Source: JBBRMW01 sp965246845
GTDB lineage: Bacteria > Chloroflexota > Anaerolineae > Aggregatilineales > UBA2796
Length of the DNA: 64,000 bases
Assembly (NCBI GenBank): GCA_965246845.1
Contig: CBDFFR010000008.1
Span: 1 to 64,000 of the forward strand
Direction: 5' to 3'
The notes beneath the pieces were generated by a model. That model saw only the letters and a program-made list of their open reading frames with translations. It did no database searches and was not told the DNA's origin. A program made the position numbers and the translations under genes. Below, in pieces: positions 8,245 to 16,802 of this stretch. How positions within the stretch are numbered: the first letter of the stretch is position 1; each line of letters opens with the position of its first letter.

Positions 8245-9222
8245 TCATCTGTCCGTGTTGTGAATGGGGCCAATTGGTGTTTCTGCTTCGCGGCGCAGCA
8301 AATCGATGAACATGGGCGAATTGTAGACGGTCAGCAGCAGCGAGGTCAGGTTTGGGTAACGACGATCCAGATAGGCCGCCGCGCGGATCAAGGGTCCGGT
8401 GATGAACACCTCGTTTTGTCCATCGAGCAGCGCCTTGATTGTCTGTTCAGCGACTTCGCCCGGCTCGAACAGTGGGAAACCGTTACGTTCCAGGTCGGCG
8501 CGGATGGCGGGCGGGACCATCGGCGTTTTGGTATAGCCGGGCAGCACGGAAAGGACCTCGACACCCGTGCCGTGCAGTTCGCGGCGTAGCGCATCGCTGA
8601 AAGCGAGCAGGCCGCTTTTCGTCGCGCCATAGACGGTATAGCCGGGGGTGAGGAAGCGCCCGGCAATCGATGACACGTTAATGACCGTGCCGCGCCCGCG
8701 ATCCAGCATCGAAGGCAGCGCGAGGCGAGCAAGCGCAATCGCCGCTGTCAGGTTGAGCAGGATCGTCGCCTCGATCTGCGCCGGGTCGTGCAATTCGAGC
8801 GGACCGCCCATTGCCAGCCCCGCGTTGTTGATGAGGATGTTGATCCGGCCAAAGCGTTCGAGCGCCGCGCGGATCACAGTCTCGCGTGCGGCCTCGCTGG
8901 TGATGTCGGCGGGGACGACCAGCACTTCCGCCGCGTAGGGTTCGACCTCGCGCCGCACCGCGTCCAGTACATCCGCACGGCGCGCGACGAGGACCAGCCG
9001 CGCCCCGCGTTTGGCGAAGGCCTCCGCATAGGCTTTGCCGATGCCCGACGACGCGCCCGTGATGACCACCACCGCGCCGTTCAGGACCAGCGGCGAATAG
9101 CGGGGACGCAGGTAGCGCGTCAGCCAGTAGCCGCCGAAGAACGCGCCCGCCACAGCCAGCGTCCCGACCGTTGCGGCGCGGCTGAACCCCTGCGCGGCCT
9201 GCCTGATTGGAGAAAATGCCAT
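8245..9222 (-). CDS. Short-chain dehydrogenase/reductase (SDR), classical type
   Basis: An NAD(P)-dependent oxidoreductase with a Rossmann fold. The cofactor motif TGASSGIGKAYAE starts at residue 55, NNAG is at 132-135, the catalytic Ser lies in INVSS (184-185), and the active Tyr198/Lys202 are in YGATK. Residues 1-45 form an extra N-terminal segment with a hydrophobic helix (VGTLAVAGAFFGGYWL), so the enzyme is probably membrane-attached, as in DltE/11-beta-HSD-like SDRs that act on lipids or hydrophobic substrates. The C-terminus also has a hydrophobic patch. It is followed at once by a second SDR gene on the same strand (15 bp). The substrate cannot be told from the sequence. Confidence 0.85.
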   Translation of the reverse strand: MAFSPIRQAAQGFSRAATVGTLAVAGAFFGGYWLTRYLRPRYSPLVLNGAVVVITGASSGIGKAYAEAFAKRGARLVLVARRADVLDAVRREVEPYAAEVLVVPADITSEAARETVIRAALERFGRINILINNAGLAMGGPLELHDPAQIEATILLNLTAAIALARLALPSMLDRGRGTVINVSSIAGRFLTPGYTVYGATKSGLLAFSDALRRELHGTGVEVLSVLPGYTKTPMVPPAIRADLERNGFPLFEPGEVAEQTIKALLDGQNEVFITGPLIRAAAYLDRRYPNLTSLLLTVYNSPMFIDLLRREAETPIGPIHNTDR

Positions 9223-9237
9223 GCGTCCCGCCTCTCG

Positions 9238-9957
9238 CTACACGAACTGGTGGCTATCCGGCTGCATCACGATCTCATTGACGATGGCCGCGCCCGGTGC
9301 GCTGAACGCATATAACGCGGCGTCGGCGGCGGCATCGGCGGTCAACATCCGGTCGCGCTGCACCTTCATCTCTATCGTATCCCAAAAGCTGGTATTCACA
9401 CCGCCAAGATACAACGCCGTGAAGCGAATTCCTCTTTTGTTGAATTCCTCGCCGAGCGCCTTGAGCAGCCCGACAACCGCGAATTTCGAGGCGCTATAGC
9501 CTGCGGAGTTGCGCATCACGTAGCGCCCCAGGATGCCGACCGGGACGACGACCTGCCCGCCACCCGTCGCGAGCATGACCGGGATCGCCGCGCGCGTCAG
9601 ATAGAACAAGCCTTTGAAATTCGTATCGATCATGCGGTCGAGATCGGCGTCCTTGAGTTCCAGCGCACTCGACAACACGCCCACGCCTGCACCGTGATAG
9701 ACGCCATCCACGCGGCCAAAGCTGGCCTGTGCCTCGGCAATCAAATCATTGACCTGCTGCGCGTCGGTCACATCGACCGCAATGGCTTCGGCCTGCCCGC
9801 CTGCGGCCTGTACTTCCATCACGACGGATTGCAATTCCGGGTATGTGCGCGAGGCGAGGGCCAGCCGTGCGCCCTGCGCGCCGAGTTTGAGTGCCAGCGC
9901 CCGCCCGATGCCGCGCCCCGCGCCCGTGATCACGAATACCTTGTCTTTGAATATCAT
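9238..9957 (-). CDS. Short-chain dehydrogenase/reductase with an atypical active site
   Basis: The 239-residue protein has the classical SDR cofactor loop (VITGAGRGIGRAL, residues 9-21), a VDVTD adenine-binding block and the Tyr154/Lys158 pair in YSASK. The strand before the catalytic region reads VVVPVGILGRYV, so the Ser normally found about 13 residues before the Tyr is not apparent. The enzyme may use another hydroxyl or be altered in activity. Its ATG overlaps the stop of the upstream TspO-like gene in ATGA, so the two are translationally coupled. It sits beside a second, membrane-attached SDR, and the three probably form one operon acting on a hydrophobic substrate. Confidence 0.82.
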   Translation of the reverse strand: MIFKDKVFVITGAGRGIGRALALKLGAQGARLALASRTYPELQSVVMEVQAAGGQAEAIAVDVTDAQQVNDLIAEAQASFGRVDGVYHGAGVGVLSSALELKDADLDRMIDTNFKGLFYLTRAAIPVMLATGGGQVVVPVGILGRYVMRNSAGYSASKFAVVGLLKALGEEFNKRGIRFTALYLGGVNTSFWDTIEMKVQRDRMLTADAAADAALYAFSAPGAAIVNEIVMQPDSHQFV

Positions 9958-10793
9958 TGAACTGAACGCCGTCCGCTGACGACCGGGCGCTGCATCCGCG
10001 ACGCCCCAAGCTGTACGACGACCGTGACAACTGCGAGCAACCCCGCCGTCGCGAGCGCGGCCATACCGACGGTCGAATTCACGCCGTTATCCTTCGAGTT
10101 CGCAATCGCGGTGAATGCCCAGATGAAGACCGCGATCAGCGCGATCTCTTTGTGCCGTATCGCGAAGATGGTCCCCAGCCCGGTCGCGACGACGATCATC
10201 AGCACCGTAATGATTTCCTGCATGCCGCGCTCTGGACGGAAGCCGGAGTCGTAGAGCGAATACGCGATATTGACAATCGTTGCGACGCACAGCCAGCCGA
10301 GATACAGGCTGAACGGCACATGCGTACACAGCCGTTCCGCAGTCGAGACGACACGCCGCCCGACGCCAAGCTGCACATAAATCACCGCGAGCGAGAACGT
10401 CAGCAAACCAATCGCGACACAGCTCAACCAGAACTGATTGAAGTGGAACAGGACCAGCCAGATCACATTCGAGGCGCAGCTCAGGAGGAACCAGGGCGCG
10501 ATGCGGCGCAGGGTCGGGTTGGTGCGCTGCGCGGGGAGCGCCTGAAAGACGGCATAGGCGGCAAGGCCAATCCAGATCACGCCCCATATTGCGAACGCAT
10601 AATTGGCGGGGGTGATCAGGACCGGGTAGCGGTTGGAAATCGCGCCCGTCGTCTGCGCATTGATCGGCACGGCTTCGGAGAGCGTGTTGCCGACGATCAC
10701 GCTCAGGAATCCGGCCACGACTGCGATTTGCCGGATAATATCGCCTGTCGTGCCGCTGGCGGTGCGTGGCTGGTTTAAGGTAGTGGTTGCCAT
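9954..10793 (-). CDS. TspO/MBR-like tryptophan-rich membrane protein
   Basis: A polytopic membrane protein of about 279 residues with at least seven hydrophobic helices. The block NYAFAIWGVIWIGL followed by FLLSCASNVIWLVLFHF and SLYLGWLCVATIVN matches the aromatic/Trp-rich helices of the longer TspO-related bacterial proteins. Those proteins are linked to tetrapyrrole, sterol or light/oxygen responses. I chose the ATG at 10791-10793 (MATTTLNQ) because the upstream in-frame ATG adds a short hydrophobic leader unlike the family. No clear Shine-Dalgarno site is visible. Its stop overlaps the start of the SDR gene. A sensory or transport role is an inference from the family. Confidence 0.7.
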   Translation of the reverse strand: MATTTLNQPRTASGTTGDIIRQIAVVAGFLSVIVGNTLSEAVPINAQTTGAISNRYPVLITPANYAFAIWGVIWIGLAAYAVFQALPAQRTNPTLRRIAPWFLLSCASNVIWLVLFHFNQFWLSCVAIGLLTFSLAVIYVQLGVGRRVVSTAERLCTHVPFSLYLGWLCVATIVNIAYSLYDSGFRPERGMQEIITVLMIVVATGLGTIFAIRHKEIALIAVFIWAFTAIANSKDNGVNSTVGMAALATAGLLAVVTVVVQLGASRMQRPVVSGRRSVQ

Positions 10794-10877
10794 GAGGTTA
10801 CATCCGTAGAAAATTGTCCAGACTATGTACAAGGTTAACAATCATTCGCGCCGATGCGCAACCTGATTTGTTTAACG

Positions 10878-11891
10878 TTAAGGAAGCACGTAGATGCTGA
10901 TCAATCCGCTATCGGGCGACGTGGCAATCAGCCGTTGCGCGCTCAGATATAAAGCATCCGGGGCTTCGGAGAGCGGTACAGACCAGCGCTCTGCGCCCGA
11001 ATCGATGTCGTAGACTGTAATCCCGGCGCGCATCCCCGGGCCGAGGCCGGGCGTGCGCCACCCTATCGCGAGCAGATTGGCAGCCACATCGAGCGCGGTA
11101 ATATCCACCCCGGCGCGGGAAATAACCTGCACCAGTTCACGCAACGCTATATCGTAAATCTCGACGGTCGCTTCTTCGCGCACCGCGACAAGTAGCTTCC
11201 CATTATCGCTGAACGCAAGCAGCGTGTAATAGGCCGTTGTCCGCGCCAGCCGTTCGCGGTTCGCGGCGTCGGCGGCATCCCACTGCAGAATATCCGATGT
11301 GTTGCGCGGGTTGCTCTCAATCGCCGCCAATTGGGACGCGCTCAGGGCAGGCAGCGCGACCTGTGGTAATAGACGGTCCAATGTCTCGACCTTGCGTGGG
11401 GCTTGCGGGTCGCTGACGTCCCACAGTTCGAGGAAATCCTTGTGCAGGAGCGCAAGTCGATCTCCTGTCGGGCTGCTGGTCAGGCTTTCCAGCGCAGGAA
11501 AGACCGCGCCCGCCTGATAGACAACGCCGAACGACACCCCGCTCAGGCGTTCGCCCGATGTTGTATCGTAGAATGCAAGTACGGAATTCGGGTTGTCGCC
11601 CTCTGCGTAGAAGACAAGCGCCGCAAGCCATGCGCCCGCGTCGTCCAGTGCCACATCGAGCATCGTCCCGCCCACCTCCGTGATGCTGAGAAATGGCACT
11701 TCTTGCAGAGCATCCATGCGGTGCAGCGCGATTGCACCCGGTCTAACGAGCGCAAGCGTGCGTCCATCAGCGCTGAAGACGGATTTGCGGAAAGGTGCGA
11801 GGGTAATCGTTTGCGCAGCGCCGACGCCGAGCCACATATAGAAAATTAAGATCGGCAGCAAATTACACCGAAGCGCTGCACCTCTAGGCAT
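10878..11891 (-). CDS. Secreted beta-propeller-like protein (WD40-type repeats)
   Basis: From the ATG at 11889-11891 the protein begins MPRGAALRCNLLPILIFYMWLG, a basic n-region and hydrophobic core ending near GAAQ, which looks like a signal peptide. An upstream in-frame start exists but gives an Arg-rich leader that is the shadow of the kinase gene. The mature part has several repeats of about 45 residues with blade-like strings such as SADGRTLALVRPGAIALH, SPTGDRLALLHKDFLELWD and SDNGKLLVAVREEATVEIYD. These are typical of WD40 or YVTN propellers. Such domains bind partners rather than catalyse. It overlaps the 3' end of the sensor kinase gene by 8 bp on the same strand, which suggests a joint signalling role. 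No partner is identified. Confidence 0.7.
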   Translation of the reverse strand: MPRGAALRCNLLPILIFYMWLGVGAAQTITLAPFRKSVFSADGRTLALVRPGAIALHRMDALQEVPFLSITEVGGTMLDVALDDAGAWLAALVFYAEGDNPNSVLAFYDTTSGERLSGVSFGVVYQAGAVFPALESLTSSPTGDRLALLHKDFLELWDVSDPQAPRKVETLDRLLPQVALPALSASQLAAIESNPRNTSDILQWDAADAANRERLARTTAYYTLLAFSDNGKLLVAVREEATVEIYDIALRELVQVISRAGVDITALDVAANLLAIGWRTPGLGPGMRAGITVYDIDSGAERWSVPLSEAPDALYLSAQRLIATSPDSGLISIYVLP

Positions 11892-13446
11892 TCGGGTCAT
11901 CGGGCGAGCGCAGCGGACCCGTGCTGATTTTGCGGATGCGCGGCGGCATCTGTACAGAGCGGCTCGGCAGCGCGGCGTGCTTCTGTTCTTTCGGCAGCGA
12001 CTCCAATGCTTCGGTCGCTTCCATCTGCGGCTTCTTCGGGACAAGGAGCGAAATGCGCGTCCCATTGCCTTCGGCGCTATCGATGTCGACGGTCGCTTCG
12101 ATCAGTTCCGCGCGTTCGCGCATATTGACCATGCCGAGGCTGCCGCGCTTCTCATAACCCCGTTCGACCGAGCCGAGGTCGAAGCCCTTACCCTTGTCCT
12201 GAATTTCGACCAGCACAAATTCCTGACGGGGCTGGATGCGGACCCAGATATGTTCGCTTTCGGCGTGCTTGCGCGCGTTATTGACGGCCTCTTCGACGAT
12301 GTAGAAGATAACACTTTGCTGGTTGGTGTTGAGCAGCGTTTCGACGTTTGCCGCCGTCTCGATAATCACGCTCTGACCGTAGGTTTCCTTCATCTTCTCC
12401 GCCATTTGCTTGAGCGCGGCGGGCAAGCCCTGCGTTTCGAGCGCCAGCGGACGCAGCAGGAAGAGCGTATGCCGAATTTCTTTTGTCGCCTGCCGCGCCA
12501 GGTCCTCGATCTTCGCCAGCTCAACAGGCAGAATTTCCGGCTTGCGGTCCACCATCACGCGGATCATGTTGGCGCGCATCGCTACCGCCGAAACGAGCTG
12601 TACCGGACCGTCGTGCAGGTCGCGCGCCAGCTTTTTGCGGGCGTCCTCTTCGACTTCGATCAGCTTGTCGCGCTCTTCGAGCAATTTTAGATAGAGGATC
12701 GCGTTTTGCAGCGCAATGGTCGCCTGCGTGCCGAGCGCGTTGAGCAGTTCGATATGATCATCGGAAAAGGCATTCGCGCGTTCGCTCCCGAAGATCAACA
12801 CCCCATATTTATTGAACCCCGCGCGCAGTGGCAGCGCGAGCAGCGATTTGGTTTTAATCAGACCACTGTAATATTGCAATTCCGGGTCGCTGCGCGCTTC
12901 GCCACCGAAGACAGGTTCGGACTGGTTGACGGCGATGCCGAGGATGCCGCGCTGCGCGGGGACCGTCGTGCGCTCGTCCTGCCCGGTGAAGCCGCGCGCC
13001 GCCGCGACGCGCAGATCACGCCCCTGAAAGAGCAGCACAGCGCTTGCCAGACGGTTGTTCTCGCCAAGTTCACGCAATCCGAGGACGCCAATATCGAGCA
13101 GTGCGTTCAGTACCTTCTCATAATTGAGCGTGGTGTTGAGCGTCGCTGCCATTGCGTAAATTAACTGCGTGCGCTCGCGTGCGCTGCGCAGCAATTCGGC
13201 CTCGACTTCGCGCTCATCGAGCGTCGCGGGGCGCTTGCGGGCGCGGCGTTCGCTCTGGAAGCTGCGCAGGTCCACGATCAGCGCGAGCAAAATCAAGGCG
13301 AGCGCGACGACCATTTCCGAGGGCGTGAAAGCGACTGTGCCGTTCGATTCCGGCAGGCCGATGAACGCGGCAATCGCGCAGAGCGGGACCAGCCAGCGCA
13401 GCGCGAGCAAGGCGCTGGTGCGAATTCGCGGGGTGCTGCTTGTCAT
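11884..13446 (-). CDS. NarL/DesK-type sensor histidine kinase with GAF domain
   Basis: A 520-residue two-component sensor. Residues 12-60 contain two hydrophobic segments that anchor it in the membrane. A coiled linker follows (70-95), then a GAF domain at about 95-255 for small-ligand or redox sensing. The HisKA_3 dimerisation block is ARKKLARDLHDGPVQ with phosphoacceptor His278. The HATPase domain has EEAVNNARKHAE (N box, about 380), DKGKGFD (G1) and RGSLGMVNMRERAEL (G2). The kinase is complete. No response regulator gene is adjacent, so it is an orphan here. It is followed with an 8-bp overlap by the secreted propeller protein. NarL/LuxR-type regulators elsewhere in the genome would be the expected partner. 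Confidence 0.88.
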   Translation of the reverse strand: MTSSTPRIRTSALLALRWLVPLCAIAAFIGLPESNGTVAFTPSEMVVALALILLALIVDLRSFQSERRARKRPATLDEREVEAELLRSARERTQLIYAMAATLNTTLNYEKVLNALLDIGVLGLRELGENNRLASAVLLFQGRDLRVAAARGFTGQDERTTVPAQRGILGIAVNQSEPVFGGEARSDPELQYYSGLIKTKSLLALPLRAGFNKYGVLIFGSERANAFSDDHIELLNALGTQATIALQNAILYLKLLEERDKLIEVEEDARKKLARDLHDGPVQLVSAVAMRANMIRVMVDRKPEILPVELAKIEDLARQATKEIRHTLFLLRPLALETQGLPAALKQMAEKMKETYGQSVIIETAANVETLLNTNQQSVIFYIVEEAVNNARKHAESEHIWVRIQPRQEFVLVEIQDKGKGFDLGSVERGYEKRGSLGMVNMRERAELIEATVDIDSAEGNGTRISLLVPKKPQMEATEALESLPKEQKHAALPSRSVQMPPRIRKISTGPLRSPDDPNA

Positions 13447-13598
13447 TGTGGTTTTTGCTCACCCCGCAAACTGGCTTATCGAAACTTGATAGAGGCTTTC
13501 TTCCAAACATGAACTGCGTAGAATGAGATTGTAGCGGTTCGCCGCATTATATTCCATCAGACCTGAGAATGTCCGGCGCATGTCACCCTGTTGTCGAG

Positions 13599-14192
13599 TT
13601 ACGACTCAACTGGATCGGTGTCGAAAAACTCACGCAGGTTGAGTTCAAAACCGGGCAGAACCGCGCCGCCTGTCAGCGTCTTCGTATCATTCAACCGGGT
13701 CAGGGTTTCGCCCTCGTACACGCGCACGGTGCGCCGCTTCGGGTCGACTACCCAGACCAGTTTGACACCATCGGCAAGATAAAGGTCAGCTTTGTCTTCC
13801 GCATCTTCGCGGCTATCCGTCGGGGAGAGGATTTCTACAGCCAAGTCTGGCACGAGGACCACCGGCTTATTGCGATAATCGGGGTTTTCTGCAAAATAGG
13901 CTTTCCAGCGGTCGCGCGTGAAAAAGCTGACATCTGGTTGGCGCGAACCCGTCACCCAATTCGAGCGCTCATAGGTCAATACAAAGGTCTGTTCCATTTG
14001 CACGTTCCCCAATTTTCGGGGCAGTGCAAAATTCTCCAGAATTCGCAGGAGCAATTTTGCGAAAAAGTTGGGATCGAACACAGTTACCAATATCGGCCTC
14101 CGTTCGCCGTCGATGAGTTCAAACGGACCATCCTGATCGTAGGCGCGGATGAACTCATCCATCGCCATTTTCTCGATTTTCGTGGCTTCCAT
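13599..14192 (-). CDS. Uma2-family putative endonuclease (first of tandem pair)
   Basis: A Uma2/DUF820 protein with the PD-(D/E)XK-like restriction-endonuclease fold, common in cyanobacteria and Chloroflexota and of uncertain biological role. Visible signatures are GPFELIDGERR near the N-terminus, SRQPDVSFF, LVPDLAVEILSPTDS and the strand GVKLVWVVDPKRRTVRVYE. The start is the ATG at 14190-14192 (MEATKIEKMAM); longer in-frame starts read into the next gene's 3' side. It forms a head-to-tail pair with the next gene, and the first roughly 110 bp of the two are nearly the same. This points to a recent duplication or gene conversion. Confidence 0.85.
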   Translation of the reverse strand: MEATKIEKMAMDEFIRAYDQDGPFELIDGERRPILVTVFDPNFFAKLLLRILENFALPRKLGNVQMEQTFVLTYERSNWVTGSRQPDVSFFTRDRWKAYFAENPDYRNKPVVLVPDLAVEILSPTDSREDAEDKADLYLADGVKLVWVVDPKRRTVRVYEGETLTRLNDTKTLTGGAVLPGFELNLREFFDTDPVES

Positions 14193-14214
14193 GTTTTTAT
14201 CTCCACACAATGGC

Positions 14215-14820
14215 TTATAGCAGGGTTTTGAGTTCGGATGGTTTGGTATTGAACAAAACCCTGAGCGGAAGGACGAAGCCCGGAATAACCAGACCACCGT
14301 TCAGATCGCGCGTGTCATCCAAATCGCGCGCATCCCCATTTTCATAAACGCGCGCCCGGCGTCCGGGTGTGTCGATCAGCCAGACAAGTTGCACGCCATC
14401 CGCTAGATACAGCTTTGCTTTCGCTAATGCGTCGGACCAGTGATCTGTCGGAGAAACGATTTCAACTGCCAGATCGGGAACCAGCACGACGGGGCGGGTT
14501 TCCCAGTCAGGATTATCCTCAACGTATTTCTCCCAACGGCTCGCCGCGAAAAAACAGACATCCGGCTGGCGCGATCCCGTAACCCAGCGGGAGCGGTCAA
14601 AAGTGAGAACGAATGTTGTTTCCATAAGCGCCGTACCAAGTTCATGCTCCGTCACATACTTGCTGAGGAGCAGCAAAAGTAAGTTCATGCGCCAGTTCGG
14701 TCCCGCTACTGTTGGCAAAACGAGTCTCCGCTCGCCGTCGATGAGTTCAAAGGGACCGTCCTGAGCATAGGCGCGGATGAATTCATCCATCGCCATTTTC
14801 TCGATTTTGGTAGCTTCCAT
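14215..14820 (-). CDS. Uma2-family putative endonuclease (second of tandem pair)
   Basis: A paralogue of the neighbour, with the same order of signatures: GPFELIDGERR, SRQPDVCFF, LVPDLAVEIVSPTD and GVQLVWLIDTPGRRARVYE. The length of 201 residues is normal for Uma2. The first 30 codons are almost identical to those of the downstream copy, whereas the middle and the C-terminal third have diverged. That pattern fits duplication followed by selection or conversion at the 5' end. The genes are 22 bp apart. Uma2 genes often occur in large families scattered through a genome; the natural substrate is unknown. Confidence 0.85.
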   Translation of the reverse strand: MEATKIEKMAMDEFIRAYAQDGPFELIDGERRLVLPTVAGPNWRMNLLLLLLSKYVTEHELGTALMETTFVLTFDRSRWVTGSRQPDVCFFAASRWEKYVEDNPDWETRPVVLVPDLAVEIVSPTDHWSDALAKAKLYLADGVQLVWLIDTPGRRARVYENGDARDLDDTRDLNGGLVIPGFVLPLRVLFNTKPSELKTLL

Positions 14821-14883
14821 GCTGCGCTATCCCCGCAATTTGCTACGATTGTATCATCGTTCGCCAATCGAAAGACGACATAC

Positions 14884-15339
14884 ATGAACCTCAAAGACCT
14901 CGCGGAACTCCCATTGCAAGACGAGACGGGTAAACCCGTTTCACTCGCGGATTTCATCGGCAAGCGGACGCTGATTTTCACCTTCCCGCGCGCCGATACG
15001 CCGGGTTGCACGACGCAGGCGTGCGGTTTCCGCGATGCGTTCCCGAAAATCGAAGATGCAGGCGCGGTCGTGCTTGGCCTCAGCAATGATGCACCCGCCG
15101 CACTCGCCAAATGGAAGCAGAAGAAGAATCTGCCTTATACGTTGCTCAGTGACCCCGACCACCGCGTTTTGGAACGGCTCGGCGTGTGGGGTGAACGCTC
15201 GATGATGGGGCGTAAATTCATGGGGACCATCCGTAGCCATTTCGTTTTCGATGAGGCTGGCGAATTAACAACGAGCGAGGTGAAAGTCAGCCCGGTGGAT
15301 AGCGTCGCGAAGGGGACGGAAGCGCTGTTGCGGCTATAA
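14884..15339 (+). CDS. bcp: Thiol peroxidase, PrxQ/BCP-type peroxiredoxin
   Basis: Reduces hydrogen peroxide and organic hydroperoxides with electrons from thioredoxin, in the cytosol. The peroxidatic Cys42 is in RADTPGCTTQAC and the resolving Cys47 lies five residues later, the PrxQ alpha-type arrangement. The catalytic Thr and Arg positions (TPGCT, and GTIRSHFVFD near residue 115) are present. The length of 151 residues is standard. It is a single gene with its own terminator just downstream (15345-15371) and is divergent from the Uma2 pair, so it is probably transcribed alone. Confidence 0.92.
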   Translation: MNLKDLAELPLQDETGKPVSLADFIGKRTLIFTFPRADTPGCTTQACGFRDAFPKIEDAGAVVLGLSNDAPAALAKWKQKKNLPYTLLSDPDHRVLERLGVWGERSMMGRKFMGTIRSHFVFDEAGELTTSEVKVSPVDSVAKGTEALLRL

Positions 15340-15344
15340 AAAGC

Positions 15345-15371
15345 GGACGCCAGAAATGGCGTCCATTTTTT
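15345..15371 (+). terminator. Rho-independent terminator after the peroxiredoxin gene
   Basis: GGACGCC (15345-15351) pairs with GGCGTCC (15358-15364) around the six-base loop AGAAAT, followed by A and a run of six T residues. It starts 6 bp after the stop codon. The stem and loop sizes match the local REP-like hairpins, but the T run marks it as a terminator. Confidence 0.8.
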
Positions 15372-15378
15372 GTTGTTC

Positions 15379-15443
15379 GGGCGGGTCAAGCTGCGCCCCT
15401 ACACCAGACCGTGCATTGTGTAGGGGTCGGGCTTGACCGACCC
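15379..15443. repeat. Two REP-like hairpins of the GGGTCGG variant family
   Basis: The first (15379-15398, followed by CTAC) is an imperfect stem on the minus strand. The second is GTAG at 15420-15423 followed by GGGTCGG-GCTTGA-CCGACCC at 15424-15443, with a 7-bp perfect stem. GTAG at the foot and the six-base loop match the geometry of the GGGCGGAC family, but the stem sequence differs. Confidence 0.7.
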
Positions 15444-15470
15444 ACTGTCTCTTCGGATTTGGTTTAATCT

Positions 15471-15686
15471 TTACTGATCAGTGTGCGTACCGCTGCGCTC
15501 CGACTCGCCGGAGAGTGGTCCGTTCAAATCCTCTCGCGTTTTCTGTGGCCGCACGTCTTCCTTGCTGCCGGGGACGGGCGCGGGGGTGGTATCACGTCCG
15601 GTCGGGCGATTGTTCCCGACCTTTTCGGTATTGCTCCCGCGCTGACCTTCCTGATCAGATGGGCGATCCGTGTCTCGGTTCGACAT
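15471..15686 (-). CDS. Small hydrophilic, probably disordered protein
   Basis: A 71-residue protein from the ATG at 15684-15686 (MSNRDTDRPSDQEG), which has AAGGAA about 8 bp upstream; the ATG 9 bp further upstream would leave no spacing from that site. The sequence is dominated by Ser, Thr, Asp, Glu, Arg, Gly and Pro with almost no hydrophobic residues, so it is likely to be unstructured. No family is recognised. It is divergent from the peptide transporter genes. It may be a real small protein, as the composition is protein-like and the ribosome site is good, but there is no independent support. Confidence 0.45.
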   Translation of the reverse strand: MSNRDTDRPSDQEGQRGSNTEKVGNNRPTGRDTTPAPVPGSKEDVRPQKTREDLNGPLSGESERSGTHTDQ

Positions 15687-15890
15687 CGTGCGCATTCCTT
15701 TGAATATATGTGGCTGACACCACGCATTATCCAGACAAAATATCCAAAAACTCTAAAAATCTGCGCAGTGTTAACGGCTGTTCGCAAATCTAGCGAGAAC
15801 GCATAACGCAATCGCAATCCGCCGTTAAAGTGAGGCGGGTCTACTGTGCGACGTCCACGATCATTCTCAGGACGCACATTCCACACCCCG

Positions 15891-16802
15891 ATGAAATTTA
15901 TCCTCACCCGGCTCGCGCGTACCGCATTGACCCTCTTCGGCGTGGTCACGCTGACATTCATCCTCGGCAGGGTCAGCGGCGATCCGGTCGCGATGATGCT
16001 CCCGCAGACCGCCACAACGGAGGATTTCACACGCGAACGGGCGCGGCTCGGTCTGGATCAGCCGTTGTATGCGCAATTCGTCCTCTACCTGCGCGGCGTG
16101 CTGACGGGTGATCTGGGGATGTCCATCGTCTTCAACCGCGCGGCCTCGCAGGTCGCTGCCGAACGCATCCCCGCGACAGTCGCGCTTGGCCTGCCCTCGC
16201 TGTTCCTCTCGATTGTTGGCGGCATTCTGTTCGGCGTGCTGTGCGCGGCGCGGCGCGGCAGCGTCTTCGACCGTGTGGTGATGCTGTTGACGCTGCTTGG
16301 GCAATCGCTGCCCTCGTTTTTCGTCGGGATCGTGCTAATTCTAATCTTTAGCGTGGCGCTGCGCGTACTGCCGTCGTTCGGAAGCGACAGCGCGCGGCAT
16401 TTCATCCTGCCCACGCTCACGCTGACGATCTACCCGCTAGCTTTCATCATTCGCCTGACACGCTCCGAGATGCTCGAAGTCCTCAACGAGGACTATATTC
16501 GTACCGCCTACGCGAAGGGCGCACGTCCGCGCCGGGTGCTGTATCGGCACGCCTTGCGGAACGCGCTGCTTTCCGTCGTGACGGTGATCGGCTTGCAGGT
16601 CGCGGGCATTTTGAGCGGAGCGGCGATCATCGAGACGGTCTTCGCGTAGCCGGGGATCGGTTCGCTCGCGGTGAGCGCTATCGGCGGGCGCGATTTCCCG
16701 GTCATTCAAACGGTCGTGCTGATCGCGGCGGCGGGCTTCGCGATTACCAATCTGCTGGTCGATCTGCTCTATACGACGCTCGACCCGCGCATTCAGGTCA
16801 GC
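15891..16802 (+). pseudogene. DppB/OppB-type permease gene with a nonsense codon
   Basis: Encodes an inner-membrane permease of a dipeptide/oligopeptide ABC importer. It begins MKFILTRLARTALTLFGVVTL and has the typical GDLGMSIVFNR and the loop EDYIRTAYAKGA that contacts the ATPase. At 16647-16649 a TAG interrupts ...AAIIETVFA / PGIGSLAVSAIGGRDFPVIQ. The family has Trp exactly here (FAWPGIG), so TGG has become TAG. Translation in the same frame then continues through the last helices to DPRIQVS. No stop separates this frame from the following permease gene, which suggests a further lost base near 16800. Without suppression the protein lacks its last two helices. Confidence 0.8.

Noticed and set aside
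16647..16649. Amber recoding (selenocysteine or pyrrolysine-like) in dppB
   Set aside because: The position is Trp in the family, dppC has nearby frameshifts and TAG ends normal genes here, so mutation or read error is simpler.
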